Shown: positions 1 through 9,127, numbered from the stretch's first letter. The stretch: DNA of 57,012 bases from Lachnospiraceae bacterium (GCA_017465095.1 JAFTWX010000003.1:1-57012); one strand, 5' to 3'. Notes: generated by a model from the sequence alone, not told the origin. Numbers and translations: made by a program.

Positions 1-1
1 A

Positions 2-211
2 ATCGGAGCCAATGCATTCTCGGGTTGTAAAAAGCTGAAAAACATCACCATCAAAACAACAAAGCTCAAGACAAAGAAAGTCGGAGCAAATGCATTTAAG
101 AATATCAAATCAAATGCGACGATAAAAGTGCCGAAGAAGAAGCTGAAAGCTTACAAGTCGATGCTGAAGAAAAAAGGTGTCGGTGCAAAGGCGAAAATCA
201 AAAAGTTATAG
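2..211 (+). CDS. C-terminal end of a BspA-type leucine-rich repeat surface protein (partial)
   Basis: The open frame enters from the left edge and stops at TAG 209-211, so only the last 69 residues are present. Two units of the LRR_5/BspA pattern are visible (IGANAFSGCKKL near residue 1 and GANAFKNI near residue 28). They are followed by a lysine-rich tail of the type that ends many Lachnospiraceae LRR proteins (VPKKKLKAYKSMLKKKG). Proteins of this family are usually secreted and thought to mediate binding at the cell surface, but the signal peptide and the rest of the protein lie outside the window. A strong terminator follows directly. Family call good; function inferred. Confidence 0.8.
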   Translation: MGANAFSGCKKLKNITIKTTKLKTKKVGANAFKNIKSNATIKVPKKKLKAYKSMLKKKGVGAKAKIKKL

Positions 212-237
212 TTTTTGTGCAATATATACAAAATTCA

Positions 238-273
238 CCCCCTCAAAATGCAAAAATGAGGGGGTTGATTTTT
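238..273 (+). terminator. Rho-independent terminator after the LRR protein
   Basis: Perfect 8-bp stem CCCCCTCA (238-245) / TGAGGGGG (257-264) with a 11-base loop, followed by TTGATTTTT. It ends the LRR transcription unit. Confidence 0.85.
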
Positions 274-483
274 GCATTTTTCACATCTACAATAATAGCA
301 AAAGCATATCTGAAATCTTCGGCTTCGGCTGTCTTTTATCAATTCTGATATTTCAAGATCTCAAATGCTTTTATTTCAAATTTTAATTAAATAAAGGCAG
401 TGGGACGGAGCGTGGTGCGAATCGGTAAGAGCCGGTTTGGATTCGGATATGGCTTATATGTTTCCTCTGCCGGAACGGAGGAA

Positions 484-1512
484 ATGATGAAAAAAATTGA
501 TGAAAACTGCATATTGCAGAAAAACGGAAGAAGGCGCGGAAGTGCAGATTTGGAGCCTTATCACGTGCGAAGAGATTATAAAAGTACTCTGTTTGCAACG
601 ATATTTAATGATAAGGAGAGGGCGCTGTCGTTGTACAACGCTGTGCGTGGTACCGACTATAATGAGTCAGAAAATTTTGAGATTGTGACGCTGCACAATG
701 CGATTTATATGAATATGGAAAATGATTTGTCAATTCTCATTGATGCGGAGCTTTATCTTTTCGAACATCAGTCGACGGTCAATCCAAATATGCCACTTAG
801 GGACTTATTTTATGTATCCAGACATTATCAAAAGTTGGTAGGGGATATCGAGATTTATTACGGCAGTGCGAAGAAAATACCGGAACCGTTTTTTGTCACT
901 TTATACAATGGAATGGAAGAACAGCCGGAACGCTGTGAGATGCGGTTATCGGATTTATATTACCCGAAAACGGGAAGAGAGCCGAATCTGGAATTGAAAG
1001 TTTTGCAGTTAAATATTAATCCCGGATATAATGAAGAACTGAAGAAAGCCTGCAAGCCGTTGGATGATTATGTGAAGTTGGTTGAAAAAGTACGGCATTA
1101 TCAAAAAGACTGCAATCTGGATATGGCGGTTGAGAGAGCGACAGAGGAGAGCATTCGGGAAGGAATATTGGCAGATTTTTTAAAAAAAGAAAAACAGGAG
1201 GCGCAGCAAATGATTATATATGATATGACAGATGAAGAGATAAGAGAAGTGGTGCGCAGAGCTGCCAGAGCGGAAGGTTTAGAGGAAGGCCGGGAAGAAG
1301 GTCGTGAGCAGGGACTGGAAGAAGGTCGTGAGCAGGGGCTGGAAGAAGGTCGCAAATTAGGCATTGAATTGGGAAGAGCAGAAGGAAGAGCAGAAGGAAG
1401 AGCAGAAGTTTTCATGGTATTAATAAAGCGTGGGTTTTCAAGTCAGGAGGCGCAGGAGATAGCGGGAATTGATGATGAGACAGTAAAACGTATGCTAGTG
1501 AGCAATAAGTAA
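484..1512 (+). CDS. Rpn/PD-(D/E)XK nuclease family protein with charged repeat tail
   Basis: A 342-residue protein of the Rpn (recombination-promoting nuclease / 'transposase_31-like') superfamily. The N-terminal part has the family opening (YKSTLFATIFNDKERALSLYN) and the nuclease-like core LIDAELYLFEHQS, where the acidic residue and the E-x-Q pair fit a PD-(D/E)XK site. The C-terminus is a run of short charged repeats (EGLEEGREEGREQGLEEG, then RAEGRAEGRAE), typical of this family and probably helical. A GTG at 400 would lengthen it, but the ribosome site GGAGG at 477-481 supports ATG 484 or the adjoining ATG 487. It stands alone between two terminators. Members are common in several copies per Lachnospiraceae genome and their cellular role is unclear. 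A second, different member lies at 37341. Confidence 0.75.
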   Translation: MMKKIDENCILQKNGRRRGSADLEPYHVRRDYKSTLFATIFNDKERALSLYNAVRGTDYNESENFEIVTLHNAIYMNMENDLSILIDAELYLFEHQSTVNPNMPLRDLFYVSRHYQKLVGDIEIYYGSAKKIPEPFFVTLYNGMEEQPERCEMRLSDLYYPKTGREPNLELKVLQLNINPGYNEELKKACKPLDDYVKLVEKVRHYQKDCNLDMAVERATEESIREGILADFLKKEKQEAQQMIIYDMTDEEIREVVRRAARAEGLEEGREEGREQGLEEGREQGLEEGRKLGIELGRAEGRAEGRAEVFMVLIKRGFSSQEAQEIAGIDDETVKRMLVSNK

Positions 1513-1535
1513 CATATAAGAAATATGTGTGTTTC

Positions 1536-1579
1536 AGCAGCAGGAAAAAATTCCTGCTGCTCTTTTTCTTTTTTCTTTT
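1536..1579 (+). terminator. Rho-independent terminator after the Rpn gene
   Basis: Perfect 11-bp stem AGCAGCAGGAA (1536-1546) / TTCCTGCTGCT (1551-1561), followed by a long T-rich run. Confidence 0.9.
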
Positions 1580-1605
1580 ACTAGGGTGTTGTGCCGTGGT
1601 ATAAT
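1577..1605 (+). promoter_or_regulatory. Probable sigma-A promoter of dnaE
   Basis: TTTACT (1577-1582), 17-bp spacer, TATAAT (1600-1605). The -10 is extended (TGG directly before TATAAT). It lies about 45 bp ahead of the dnaE start, directly after a terminator. Confidence 0.65.
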
Positions 1606-1649
1606 TATTGTCATATTGAAGTGAGATTACGAAAGAAAGGGAAGCGGCT

Positions 1650-4600
1650 ATGGCATTTGCACATCTCCACGTCCATACGGAGTACAGTCTGCTGGACGGA
1701 TCGAATAAAATTAAAGAATGTGTCAATCGGGTAAAGGAACTGGGCATGGATTCCTGTGCGATTACCGATCATGGCGTTATGTACGGCGTCATCGATTTTT
1801 ATCGTGTGGCGAAGGAAGCCGGTATCAAACCGATTCTCGGTTGTGAAGTATATGTGGCACCGAATTCCCGTTTTGATAAAGAGACGACCGGTGGTGAGGA
1901 GAGATATCATCACCTTGTTTTGTTGGCTGAGAACAACACCGGTTATGCCAATTTGATGAAAATTGTCAGCAAAGGATTTACGGAAGGCTACTATTATCGT
2001 CCGCGTGTAGATATGGAAGTTCTCCGGGAATACCATGAGGGTATCATTGCGCTTTCTGCATGTCTGGCAGGTGAAGTGCCACGTTACATAGAAAAGGGAC
2101 TTGTTGAAGAGGCGAAAAAATGTGCATTGAAATATGAGGCGTGTTTCGGAAAAGGAAACTATTTCCTTGAGCTTCAGGATCACGGAATCCCGGAACAGCA
2201 GACGGTCAACCAGGCGCTTTTACGCATGAGCAAGGAACTTGATATTCCGCTTGTCGCAACCAATGATGTGCACTATACAAGAGAAGAGGATGCGCAGGCG
2301 CACGATATTTTGCTCTGTATCCAGACCGGAAAAGTGGTGACGGACGAAAACCGTATGCGCTACGACGGCGGACAATATTTCATCAAGAGTGAACAGCAGA
2401 TGAAGGAGTTGTTCCCGTATGCCCTTGAGGCGCTTCAAAACACCCAGAAAATAGCGGACCGTTGCAATGTGGAAATTGAGTTCGGCGTGACAAAGCTTCC
2501 GCATTTCGATGTGCCGGAAGGTTATGATTCCTGGACATATTTGAATAAACTTTGTCTGGATGGATTGAAGGAGCGTTATCCGGAGGATGACGGAACGCTG
2601 AGAGAGCGCCTTGATTATGAATTAAATACCATCCGCGACATGGGTTATGTGGACTATTTCCTGATTGTCTGGGATTTTATTAACTATGCAAAAGAAAACG
2701 GAATTCCGGTAGGACCGGGACGTGGTTCGGCGGCGGGAGCAATCGTTTCCTACTGTCTGCGAATTACGGACATTGACCCGATTAAATACAATCTTCTGTT
2801 TGAGCGGTTCCTGAATCCGGAACGAGTGTCCATGCCCGATATCGATATTGACTTCTGCTACGAGCGCAGACAGGAAGTCATTGATTATGTGCGCGACAAA
2901 TACGGTGCGGATAAGGTGGTTCAGATTGTGACGTTCGGTACCATGGCGGCCAAAGGTGTCATCCGGGATGTAGCCAGAGCTATGGATCTTCCGTATGCGT
3001 TTGCCGACCAGATTGCAAAGATGGTTCCAAATGAGCTGAATATTACACTCGCCCGTGCGCTTACCATCAATCCGGAACTGAAAAATTTGTACGATTCCAA
3101 CGAGCAGGTCAAAGAACTTCTCGATATGTGCCGGAAGCTGGAGGGACTTCCGAGACATACATCCATGCATGCAGCGGGTGTTGTAATCTGTCAAAAACCG
3201 GCGGATGAGTTTGTTCCTCTTTCCAGAGGTTCTGACGGTTCGATTACGACCCAGTTTACCATGACGACCATTGAGGAACTGGGACTTCTCAAAATGGACT
3301 TTTTGGGACTTCGCACGCTGACCGTAATCAAGGACGCCGTCGATTTGGTGAAGGAGAGCAGAAATATCGACCTGGATATGGAATCCATTGATTACAATGA
3401 TAAAAAAGTGCTTGATTTCATCGGAACCGGCAAGACGGACGGTGTGTTCCAGTTGGAAAGTGCGGGAATGAAGAGCTTCATGAAAGAACTCAAGCCACAG
3501 AGCCTGGAGGATGTGATTGCGGGTATTTCCCTGTATCGCCCGGGACCGATGGATTTTATTCCGAAATATGTCAAAGGAAAAAATAGTGCAAGTGAAGTGA
3601 CGTATTCTACACCTTTGCTTGAGCCGATATTAGCACCGACTTACGGGTGTATTGTATACCAGGAACAGGTTATGCAGATTGTTCGTGAACTGGGCGGTTA
3701 CACACTTGGGCGAAGTGATCTTGTGCGCCGTGCCATGAGCAAAAAGAAGCAGTCTGTTATGGAGAAAGAGAAAGCTAACTTTGTATACGGAAATGAGCAG
3801 GAGGGAGTTCCCGGATGTGTCAGCCGGGGAATACCGGAAGCGGTTGCGGATCAGATTTACGAAGACATGATGGACTTTGCAAAGTATGCGTTTAACAAAT
3901 CCCATGCAGCGTGTTATGCGGTAGTTTCGTATCAGACGGCTTATTTAAAATACTATTATCCGGTAGAATTCATGGCGGCGCTTATGACTTCCGTGATTGA
4001 TAATTCCACGAAGGTGACGGAATATATTGTCAGCTGCCGGGCGATGGGAATCGATATTCTTCCGCCGGACGTAAACAGCGGACAATCCAGATTTTCCGTG
4101 CAGAACGGGGCAATCCGCTTTGCTCTCACCGCACTGAAAAGTGTGGGAAGACCGGTGATTGCGGCGATTGTAAAGGAACGCGAGGAGAGAGGTCCGTACA
4201 CGACATTGGAGGATTTTATCACCCGTACCAGCGCCTATGATGTGAATAAACGTGTGATTGAAAATCTGATTAAGGCGGGAGCTTTTGACTCCATTCCGGG
4301 TACCCGTAAGCAACTTATGAGTGTTTATGCCGGATTGGTGGAGCACCTGGTAAAGGATAAAAAGAATAACATGGCCGGACAGATGAGCCTTTTTGATCTG
4401 GTCGGAGAAGAAGAGAAAGAATCTTTTGAAATGCCGCTGCCTGACGTGGGAGAGTATGCAAAGGAAGTAATGCTTGCTTTTGAAAAAGAAGTGGTCGGAG
4501 TTTACATCAGCGGTCATCCGCTGGAAAGCTACAAAGATTTTATTGAAAGCCGTGTCAGTGCCAAGACTTCGGATTTTTATCTCGATGAGGAGACAGGTCT

Positions 4601-5099
4601 GACTAAGGTCCGTGACGGAAGCGAAGTGGTAATCGGCGGAATTTTGGCGGATAAAAAAATCAAATATACAAAGAATGATAAAATCATGGCATTTCTCATC
4701 ATCGAGGATTTATACGGAAGTATGGAGGTTGTCGTTTTTCCGCGCGATTACGAGAAAAACAGCGAAAAGCTGGTGGTGGACAGCAAAGTGTTTGTCAAAG
4801 GACGTGTCCAGGTAGAAGACGAAAAAGACGGAAAGCTGATCGGTTCCCAAATTTATACCTTTGAGGAGGTTCCGAGAAGACTGACCGTATATTTCAGGGA
4901 CAAAGAGTCCTATTTGGAACAGGCGGACAAGCTGGACTCACTTCTTGCCGATTCGGAGGGAAATGACAGTGTGGCCGTTGTATGTGTGAAAGAACGCATA
5001 CAGAAGGTGCTTCCGGCGAACCGGAATATCCGTGTGGATGAAACGTTGCTGGAAGAACTCCGCAAGGAGTTTGGACAGGAGTGTGTGAAAGTCAAATAA
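1650..5099 (+). CDS. dnaE: DNA polymerase III subunit alpha (C family, DnaE)
   Basis: A 1149-residue replicative/lesion-tolerant polymerase, of normal length for DnaE. Residues 1-200 form the PHP domain, opening with HLHVHTEYSLLDG. The palm carries the catalytic aspartates in PDIDIDF (Asp397, Asp399 in the 396-401 stretch) and a third in KMDFLGLRTL (Asp550). The fingers/thumb region contains YRPGPMDFIPKYVKGK and the helix-hairpin-helix region follows near residues 830-880. A C-terminal OB-fold (about 985-1030) gives ssDNA binding. In Firmicutes, DnaE works with PolC: it extends the RNA primer at the lagging strand and helps at damage. Start ATG 1650 follows GAAAGGGAAG. It has its own promoter and is followed by pfkA 68 bp later, a neighbour pair common in Clostridia. 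No oddities seen. Confidence 0.97.
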   Translation: MAFAHLHVHTEYSLLDGSNKIKECVNRVKELGMDSCAITDHGVMYGVIDFYRVAKEAGIKPILGCEVYVAPNSRFDKETTGGEERYHHLVLLAENNTGYANLMKIVSKGFTEGYYYRPRVDMEVLREYHEGIIALSACLAGEVPRYIEKGLVEEAKKCALKYEACFGKGNYFLELQDHGIPEQQTVNQALLRMSKELDIPLVATNDVHYTREEDAQAHDILLCIQTGKVVTDENRMRYDGGQYFIKSEQQMKELFPYALEALQNTQKIADRCNVEIEFGVTKLPHFDVPEGYDSWTYLNKLCLDGLKERYPEDDGTLRERLDYELNTIRDMGYVDYFLIVWDFINYAKENGIPVGPGRGSAAGAIVSYCLRITDIDPIKYNLLFERFLNPERVSMPDIDIDFCYERRQEVIDYVRDKYGADKVVQIVTFGTMAAKGVIRDVARAMDLPYAFADQIAKMVPNELNITLARALTINPELKNLYDSNEQVKELLDMCRKLEGLPRHTSMHAAGVVICQKPADEFVPLSRGSDGSITTQFTMTTIEELGLLKMDFLGLRTLTVIKDAVDLVKESRNIDLDMESIDYNDKKVLDFIGTGKTDGVFQLESAGMKSFMKELKPQSLEDVIAGISLYRPGPMDFIPKYVKGKNSASEVTYSTPLLEPILAPTYGCIVYQEQVMQIVRELGGYTLGRSDLVRRAMSKKKQSVMEKEKANFVYGNEQEGVPGCVSRGIPEAVADQIYEDMMDFAKYAFNKSHAACYAVVSYQTAYLKYYYPVEFMAALMTSVIDNSTKVTEYIVSCRAMGIDILPPDVNSGQSRFSVQNGAIRFALTALKSVGRPVIAAIVKEREERGPYTTLEDFITRTSAYDVNKRVIENLIKAGAFDSIPGTRKQLMSVYAGLVEHLVKDKKNNMAGQMSLFDLVGEEEKESFEMPLPDVGEYAKEVMLAFEKEVVGVYISGHPLESYKDFIESRVSAKTSDFYLDEETGLTKVRDGSEVVIGGILADKKIKYTKNDKIMAFLIIEDLYGSMEVVVFPRDYEKNSEKLVVDSKVFVKGRVQVEDEKDGKLIGSQIYTFEEVPRRLTVYFRDKESYLEQADKLDSLLADSEGNDSVAVVCVKERIQKVLPANRNIRVDETLLEELRKEFGQECVKVK

Positions 5100-5108
5100 A
5101 GGTTTTGA

Positions 5109-5137
5109 TTGCAATATGAAATAAAAAAAGCTACAAT
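5109..5137 (+). promoter_or_regulatory. Probable sigma-A promoter of pfkA
   Basis: TTGCAA (5109-5114), 17-bp spacer, TACAAT (5132-5137), 30 bp ahead of the pfkA GTG start. It would allow pfkA expression separate from dnaE. Confidence 0.55.
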
Positions 5138-5167
5138 GGTGTTGCAACGAAACAGGAGGAGAGACAA

Positions 5168-6142
5168 GTGGCAAAGGAAATAAAAACAATTGGAGTCCTG
5201 ACGAGCGGCGGCGATGCGCCGGGCATGAATGCTGCAATCCGTGCGGTTGTCAGAAAAGCGATTTCCAACGGTGTAAAGGTAAAAGGTATTAAGAAGGGCT
5301 ATCAGGGTCTTTTAAATGAAGAAATTATAGATATGCAGAAGAAGGATGTGTCCGACACAATTCAGCGTGGAGGAACGATTCTCGGAACGGCCAGATGTAT
5401 GGAGTTTGTGACACCGGAAGGTCAGCAGAAGGGTGCCGAAATTTGCCGTAAACACGGTATTGACGGTATTGTGGTCATCGGCGGTGACGGTTCTTACCGC
5501 GGTGCACAGGCGCTGTCGAAACAGGGTATCAATACCATCGGTATTCCGGGAACGATTGACCTTGATATTGCATGTACGGATTACACCATCGGATTTGATA
5601 CAGCGATTAATACAGCGATGCAGGCGATTGACAAGGTGCGTGACACCTCTTCGTCTCATGAAAGATGCAGTATCATCGAGGTAATGGGACGTAATGCGGG
5701 ATATATCGCTCTTTGGTGCGGTGTTGCCAACGGTGCGGAAGATATTTTACTTCCGGAAAAATACGATTACAACGAGCAGGAGATTATCAACAGCATTATC
5801 AATAATCGTAAGCACGGAAAGACGCATCACATTATTATCAATGCGGAGGGAATCGGACATTCCACATCTATGGCAAGACGTATTGAGGCGGCTACGGGAG
5901 TGGAGACACGTGCCACGATTTTAGGATACATGCAGCGAGGCGGTAATCCGACTTGTAAAGACCGTTTTTATGCGTCTATCATGGGAGCATATGCTGCGGA
6001 TATTCTTTGTGAGGGAAAAACAAACCGCGTAGTTGCCCATCAGGCAGGAAAATTTGTAGATTTTGATATCGACGAAGCGCTTGCTATGAAAAAAGACATT
6101 GATGAATATGAGTTCGGTGTCAGTCGTCTTCTTTCACGTTAA
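5168..6142 (+). CDS. pfkA: ATP-dependent 6-phosphofructokinase
   Basis: A 324-residue phosphofructokinase that phosphorylates fructose 6-phosphate to the 1,6-bisphosphate in glycolysis (cytosolic tetramer). The N-terminal nucleotide loop is LTSGGDAPGMNAAIR. GGDGS at 105-109 marks the ATP-using type (the PPi type usually has GGDDS). The base Asp131 sits in TIDLD, and MGRNAGYIA and the C-terminal EATTG-like region (RRIEAATG) with GYMQRGG complete the family pattern. The usual TIDND reads TIDLD here, so Leu132 replaces Asn; this residue is not the catalytic Asp. GTG start 5168 lies 5 bases after AGGAGGAGA. Length and motifs indicate an active enzyme. Confidence 0.96.
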   Translation: MAKEIKTIGVLTSGGDAPGMNAAIRAVVRKAISNGVKVKGIKKGYQGLLNEEIIDMQKKDVSDTIQRGGTILGTARCMEFVTPEGQQKGAEICRKHGIDGIVVIGGDGSYRGAQALSKQGINTIGIPGTIDLDIACTDYTIGFDTAINTAMQAIDKVRDTSSSHERCSIIEVMGRNAGYIALWCGVANGAEDILLPEKYDYNEQEIINSIINNRKHGKTHHIIINAEGIGHSTSMARRIEAATGVETRATILGYMQRGGNPTCKDRFYASIMGAYAADILCEGKTNRVVAHQAGKFVDFDIDEALAMKKDIDEYEFGVSRLLSR

Positions 6143-6233
6143 GGCGCTACCCAAACAGATAAAATAAAAGTATAAGTTGCCTGGTATTGGGGAATCTCAA
6201 TAGCAGGCAAATTGCTTACATAGGCAGGAAAAA

Positions 6234-7040
6234 ATGATTACATCTTTATCAAATGCACGGGTGAAAAATGTGATTTCACTCATCAAAAAATCGAAAACAA
6301 GAAAAGAACAGGGTGTCTTTGTGGTGGAAGGAATCCGTATGGTCAGAGAGGCGCCGGCTGACAGTATCAAAGAGCTTTTTGTCTCCGAAAGTTTTCTGAA
6401 GAGAGAAGAGAACAGAGCATTTTTGGAAAAAGAAGTGGAGGTTCCTTTCGAGGCGGTAACGGACGAAGTGTTTGCCAGAATGAGCGACACGGTTTCTCCG
6501 CAGGGAATATTATGTGTGTTGCGCCGGATGGAACACAATTTGGAGCATATGTTGCAGGACAAACAGGGTACCTTCCTTGTTTTGGAAGATATTCAGGATC
6601 CGGGTAATTTGGGGACGATGATACGGACCGGAGAGGGAGCAGGCATTGCGGGAGTTATTATGAGCAACCGTACAGCAGATATCTACAATCCGAAAGTAAT
6701 CCGCTCCACCATGGGATCCATATACCGAGTTCCGTTTTGCTATGTGGATGATCTTCCGGCGGTTCTTCGTCTTATCGGAAAGATGGGCGTGCATACTTAT
6801 GCAGCGCATTTGGACGGAGACAGATATTATAATGAATGTTTTTTCAGCGGGCAGACAGCCATTCTGATAGGAAATGAAGGCAACGGATTGTCTGATGAGG
6901 TGGCTGATTTGGCAGAGCATAAAATTAAGATACCGATGGAGGGGCAGGTGGAATCCCTCAATGCAGCGGTTTCGGCGTCAATTCTCATGTATGAGGTTTA
7001 CCGTCAAAAAAAGGAACGCCGGATGGCACTGGAACGTTAA
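6234..7040 (+). CDS. TrmH/SpoU-family 2'-O-ribose RNA methyltransferase
   Basis: A 268-residue SPOUT methyltransferase that uses S-adenosylmethionine to methylate a ribose 2'-OH, probably in 23S rRNA (RlmB/TsnR-like group). The N-terminal substrate-binding domain (about 1-100, SLSNARVKNV... FVVEGIRMVREA) precedes the knotted catalytic domain. The three family motifs are visible: IQDPGNLGTMIRTGEGAG (motif 1), LIGNEGNGLS (motif 2) and IPMEGQVESLNAAVSASI (motif 3). ATG 6234 is preceded by AGGCAGGAAAAA. It sits between pfkA and proC with its own short leader. The exact target nucleotide cannot be read from sequence. Confidence 0.9.
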   Translation: MITSLSNARVKNVISLIKKSKTRKEQGVFVVEGIRMVREAPADSIKELFVSESFLKREENRAFLEKEVEVPFEAVTDEVFARMSDTVSPQGILCVLRRMEHNLEHMLQDKQGTFLVLEDIQDPGNLGTMIRTGEGAGIAGVIMSNRTADIYNPKVIRSTMGSIYRVPFCYVDDLPAVLRLIGKMGVHTYAAHLDGDRYYNECFFSGQTAILIGNEGNGLSDEVADLAEHKIKIPMEGQVESLNAAVSASILMYEVYRQKKERRMALER

Positions 7041-7061
7041 AAGATTGTGAAAGGAGAAATT

Positions 7062-7856
7062 ATGAAAGTAGGATTTATTGGACTCGGAAATATGGGGTCT
7101 GCGATTTTAGGAGGAATATTAAAACAGGGAAGTGTGGCGCCGTCGGATGTGATTGTGACAGATAAGGCGCAGATGGCAGTGCGCAAGGCCGTGGAGATGA
7201 TGAAAGTGACTGCGGCTGCAGGAAATGCAGAGGTTGCAGCCAAGGCAGATATTTTGTTCCTGGCAATCAAACCGCAGATTTACGAACCGGTAAGTAAAGA
7301 GATTGCTTCCTGTGTGAAAGACGGAGCGGTGATCGTATCCATTGCACCGGGAAAGACACTGGGATGGCTGGAAGGTTTGTTTGGCGGCGGAAAGAAGATT
7401 GTCAGATGTATGCCGAACACACCGGCTCTTGTTGGCGCAGGTTGCACCGGAGTATGCAAAAATGATCTTGTTTCAGATGCGGAAATGCAGCAGGTACTTT
7501 CCCTTTTGGGAAGTTTCGGAAAGGCATATATGGTTCCGGAAAGTCTCATGGATACCGTAGTGGGAGTCAGCGGAAGTTCACCGGCTTATGTCTTCATGTT
7601 TATTGAAGCGATGGCGGATGCAGCGGTTGCAGACGGAATGCCGAGACCGCAGGCTTACGAATTTGCAGCACAGGCAGTATACGGAAGTGCCAAGATGGTT
7701 CTGGATACAAAAATGCACCCGGGTGCGCTCAAAGACATGGTTTGCTCACCGGGCGGAACTACCATAGAAGCAGTGCGTGTTTTAGAAGAAAAAGGGTTCC
7801 GAAGCGCCGTGATCGAGGCACAAAAAGCCTGTGTCGAAAAGTCGAAAAATATGTAA
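7062..7856 (+). CDS. proC: Pyrroline-5-carboxylate reductase
   Basis: A 264-residue enzyme that reduces 1-pyrroline-5-carboxylate to proline with NAD(P)H, the last step of proline synthesis. The N-terminal Rossmann motif is GFIGLGNMGSAI. The dimer/catalytic signature region is VVGVSGSSPAYVFMFIEAM, followed by GGTTIEAVRVLEEKG. The GTG at 7047 is really part of the ribosome site: AAGGAG lies just ahead of ATG 7062, which gives the usual family N-terminus MKVGFIGLG. It is probably co-transcribed with the methyltransferase 21 bp upstream. Length and motifs are standard. Confidence 0.95.
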   Translation: MKVGFIGLGNMGSAILGGILKQGSVAPSDVIVTDKAQMAVRKAVEMMKVTAAAGNAEVAAKADILFLAIKPQIYEPVSKEIASCVKDGAVIVSIAPGKTLGWLEGLFGGGKKIVRCMPNTPALVGAGCTGVCKNDLVSDAEMQQVLSLLGSFGKAYMVPESLMDTVVGVSGSSPAYVFMFIEAMADAAVADGMPRPQAYEFAAQAVYGSAKMVLDTKMHPGALKDMVCSPGGTTIEAVRVLEEKGFRSAVIEAQKACVEKSKNM

Positions 7857-7902
7857 AAACAGCATGAAAACCGCCGGGAACGGCATGAAATGGGATAAAA
7901 AT

Positions 7903-7931
7903 TTGACATTTGCAAAATATTCTGATATGAT
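7903..7931 (+). promoter_or_regulatory. Strong sigma-A promoter of the cell wall hydrolase gene
   Basis: TTGACA (7903-7908), 17-bp spacer, TATGAT (7926-7931): a near-consensus vegetative promoter. The leader to the ATG at 8014 is about 75 bases and holds several TGTAA boxes. Confidence 0.85.
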
Positions 7932-7955
7932 AGCTCGAGTAGTAGTTAACAAATT

Positions 7956-7992
7956 TGTAATATTTGAAACAAAAATGTAACCAAATTGTAAG
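7956..7992 (+). promoter_or_regulatory. Possible WalR-like direct repeats in the hydrolase leader
   Basis: TGTAAT (7956-7961), TGTAAC (7976-7981) and TGTAAG (7987-7992). The last two are spaced as TGTAAC-N5-TGTAAG, one base off the WalR/YycF box pattern TGTWAH-N5-TGTWAH known from Bacillus. WalR controls cell wall hydrolases, and the gene ahead is one. The boxes lie downstream of the -10, which would suit repression more than activation. Tentative. Confidence 0.3.
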
Positions 7993-8013
7993 AGTGGTTG
8001 CATAGGAGGAAGT

Positions 8014-9111
8014 ATGAACGAGCTATTAAACGGTCTGAAAAGGGGAATTTCGATCGTGCTGGTGTTTGGTATGTCAATCGCTATGAGTGTGTTTGCATTT
8101 GCCGATGATGTTGCGGCGGATGTGAATCTTCATGCGGGCGCCGGTGAAATCCTTCATGCGGAAGTAGAGATTCCGGATGCGGAAGGATTGGCTTTTGCCA
8201 GTGCCGGTGTTGCTGCGATGACGGAAAATGCTCCGGCAGAGACGGCTTTTGTGGAAGAAGAAAAACCGGAAATTGTAATGGCCAACGTAAAGGATTCTGT
8301 AAATGTCAGAGAAGACGCTTCTGAGGAAGCAGCGTCGGTCGGTAAGCTTTACAAAAATTGCGGTGGAATTGTTTTGGAACGCAAGGATGGATGGACCTAC
8401 CTGGAAAGCGGCGAGCTGAAGGGTTGGACAAAGGATGATTACCTGTTGTTCGGAGAGGAAGCGCAGGCGCTTTCTGAGGGAGTAGGAACATTAAAAGCGA
8501 CAGTAAAGACAGATGCTCTTCGTGTCCGCAAGGAAGCAAGCGAAGAAGCAGGAGTTTACGGTCTGCTTGAGTTAAATCAAACAGTGGTAGCTACGGAAGA
8601 GCTGGGCGAATGGGTAGCCATTCAGTTTGACAAGGACACCGTAGGTTATGTGTCTGCTGAGTATGTGGATGTTGAGTTCAGCGTCGACAAAGGTAAAACA
8701 AACGAGCAGATTGAAAAGGAAGAAGAGGAAAAAGCAAAGAAGAAGCTGACGGAAAACAGGGGAGCTGTTGCAGTCGGTGTCAGTGATGTAACACTTCTTG
8801 CGGCGTTAATTCAGTGTGAGGCCGGAAGCGAACCGTATGAAGGTAAATTGGCGGTTGGAGCCGTTGTAATGAATCGTGTCAGAAGCGGCGGATATCCGAA
8901 TTCTGTCAGTGGTGTTATTTATGCGCCGGGTCAATTCCCGCCGGCTACGAACGGTAAGGTGGCAGCGGTAGCAGGAAGAGGACCGAGTGCATCCTGCATG
9001 CAGGCTGCGCAGGCAGCAATCGCAGGACAGACCAATGTCGGCGGAGCAACGCATTTCAGACGTGCAGGTTCTGCAGCGGGTATCGTGATCGGAAACCATG
9101 TATTCTGGTAA
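8014..9111 (+). CDS. Secreted SleB-type cell wall hydrolase with two SH3 domains
   Basis: A 365-residue exported protein. Residues 1-30 are a signal peptide (VLVFGMSIAMSVFAFADD). Two bacterial SH3 domains follow at about 93-150 (DSVNVREDASEEAASVG) and 165-228 (DALRVRKEASEEAGVYG); these usually bind the wall. A short Lys/Glu linker (about 230-250) leads to a Hydrolase_2/SleB domain at 258-365 with LLAALIQCEAGSEPYEGK, where the Glu is the likely catalytic acid, AVVMNRVRSGGYPNSV and the terminal HFRRAG. SleB-family enzymes are lytic transglycosylases; in spore formers they open the cortex, but the SH3 domains suggest vegetative wall turnover here. RBS AGGAGG precedes ATG 8014. Monocistronic: own promoter and terminator. 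Confidence 0.9.
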   Translation: MNELLNGLKRGISIVLVFGMSIAMSVFAFADDVAADVNLHAGAGEILHAEVEIPDAEGLAFASAGVAAMTENAPAETAFVEEEKPEIVMANVKDSVNVREDASEEAASVGKLYKNCGGIVLERKDGWTYLESGELKGWTKDDYLLFGEEAQALSEGVGTLKATVKTDALRVRKEASEEAGVYGLLELNQTVVATEELGEWVAIQFDKDTVGYVSAEYVDVEFSVDKGKTNEQIEKEEEEKAKKKLTENRGAVAVGVSDVTLLAALIQCEAGSEPYEGKLAVGAVVMNRVRSGGYPNSVSGVIYAPGQFPPATNGKVAAVAGRGPSASCMQAAQAAIAGQTNVGGATHFRRAGSAAGIVIGNHVFW

Positions 9112-9127
9112 ATAAAGATGACAAGAG

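Noticed and set aside
400..483. Longer N-terminus of the first Rpn protein from GTG 400
   Set aside because: The extension lacks family similarity and a ribosome site, while GGAGG at 477-481 serves the ATG at 484/487.
7861..7900. Terminator after proC
   Set aside because: The only hairpin (GCCGGGAACGGC) is 4 bp and has no T-run.
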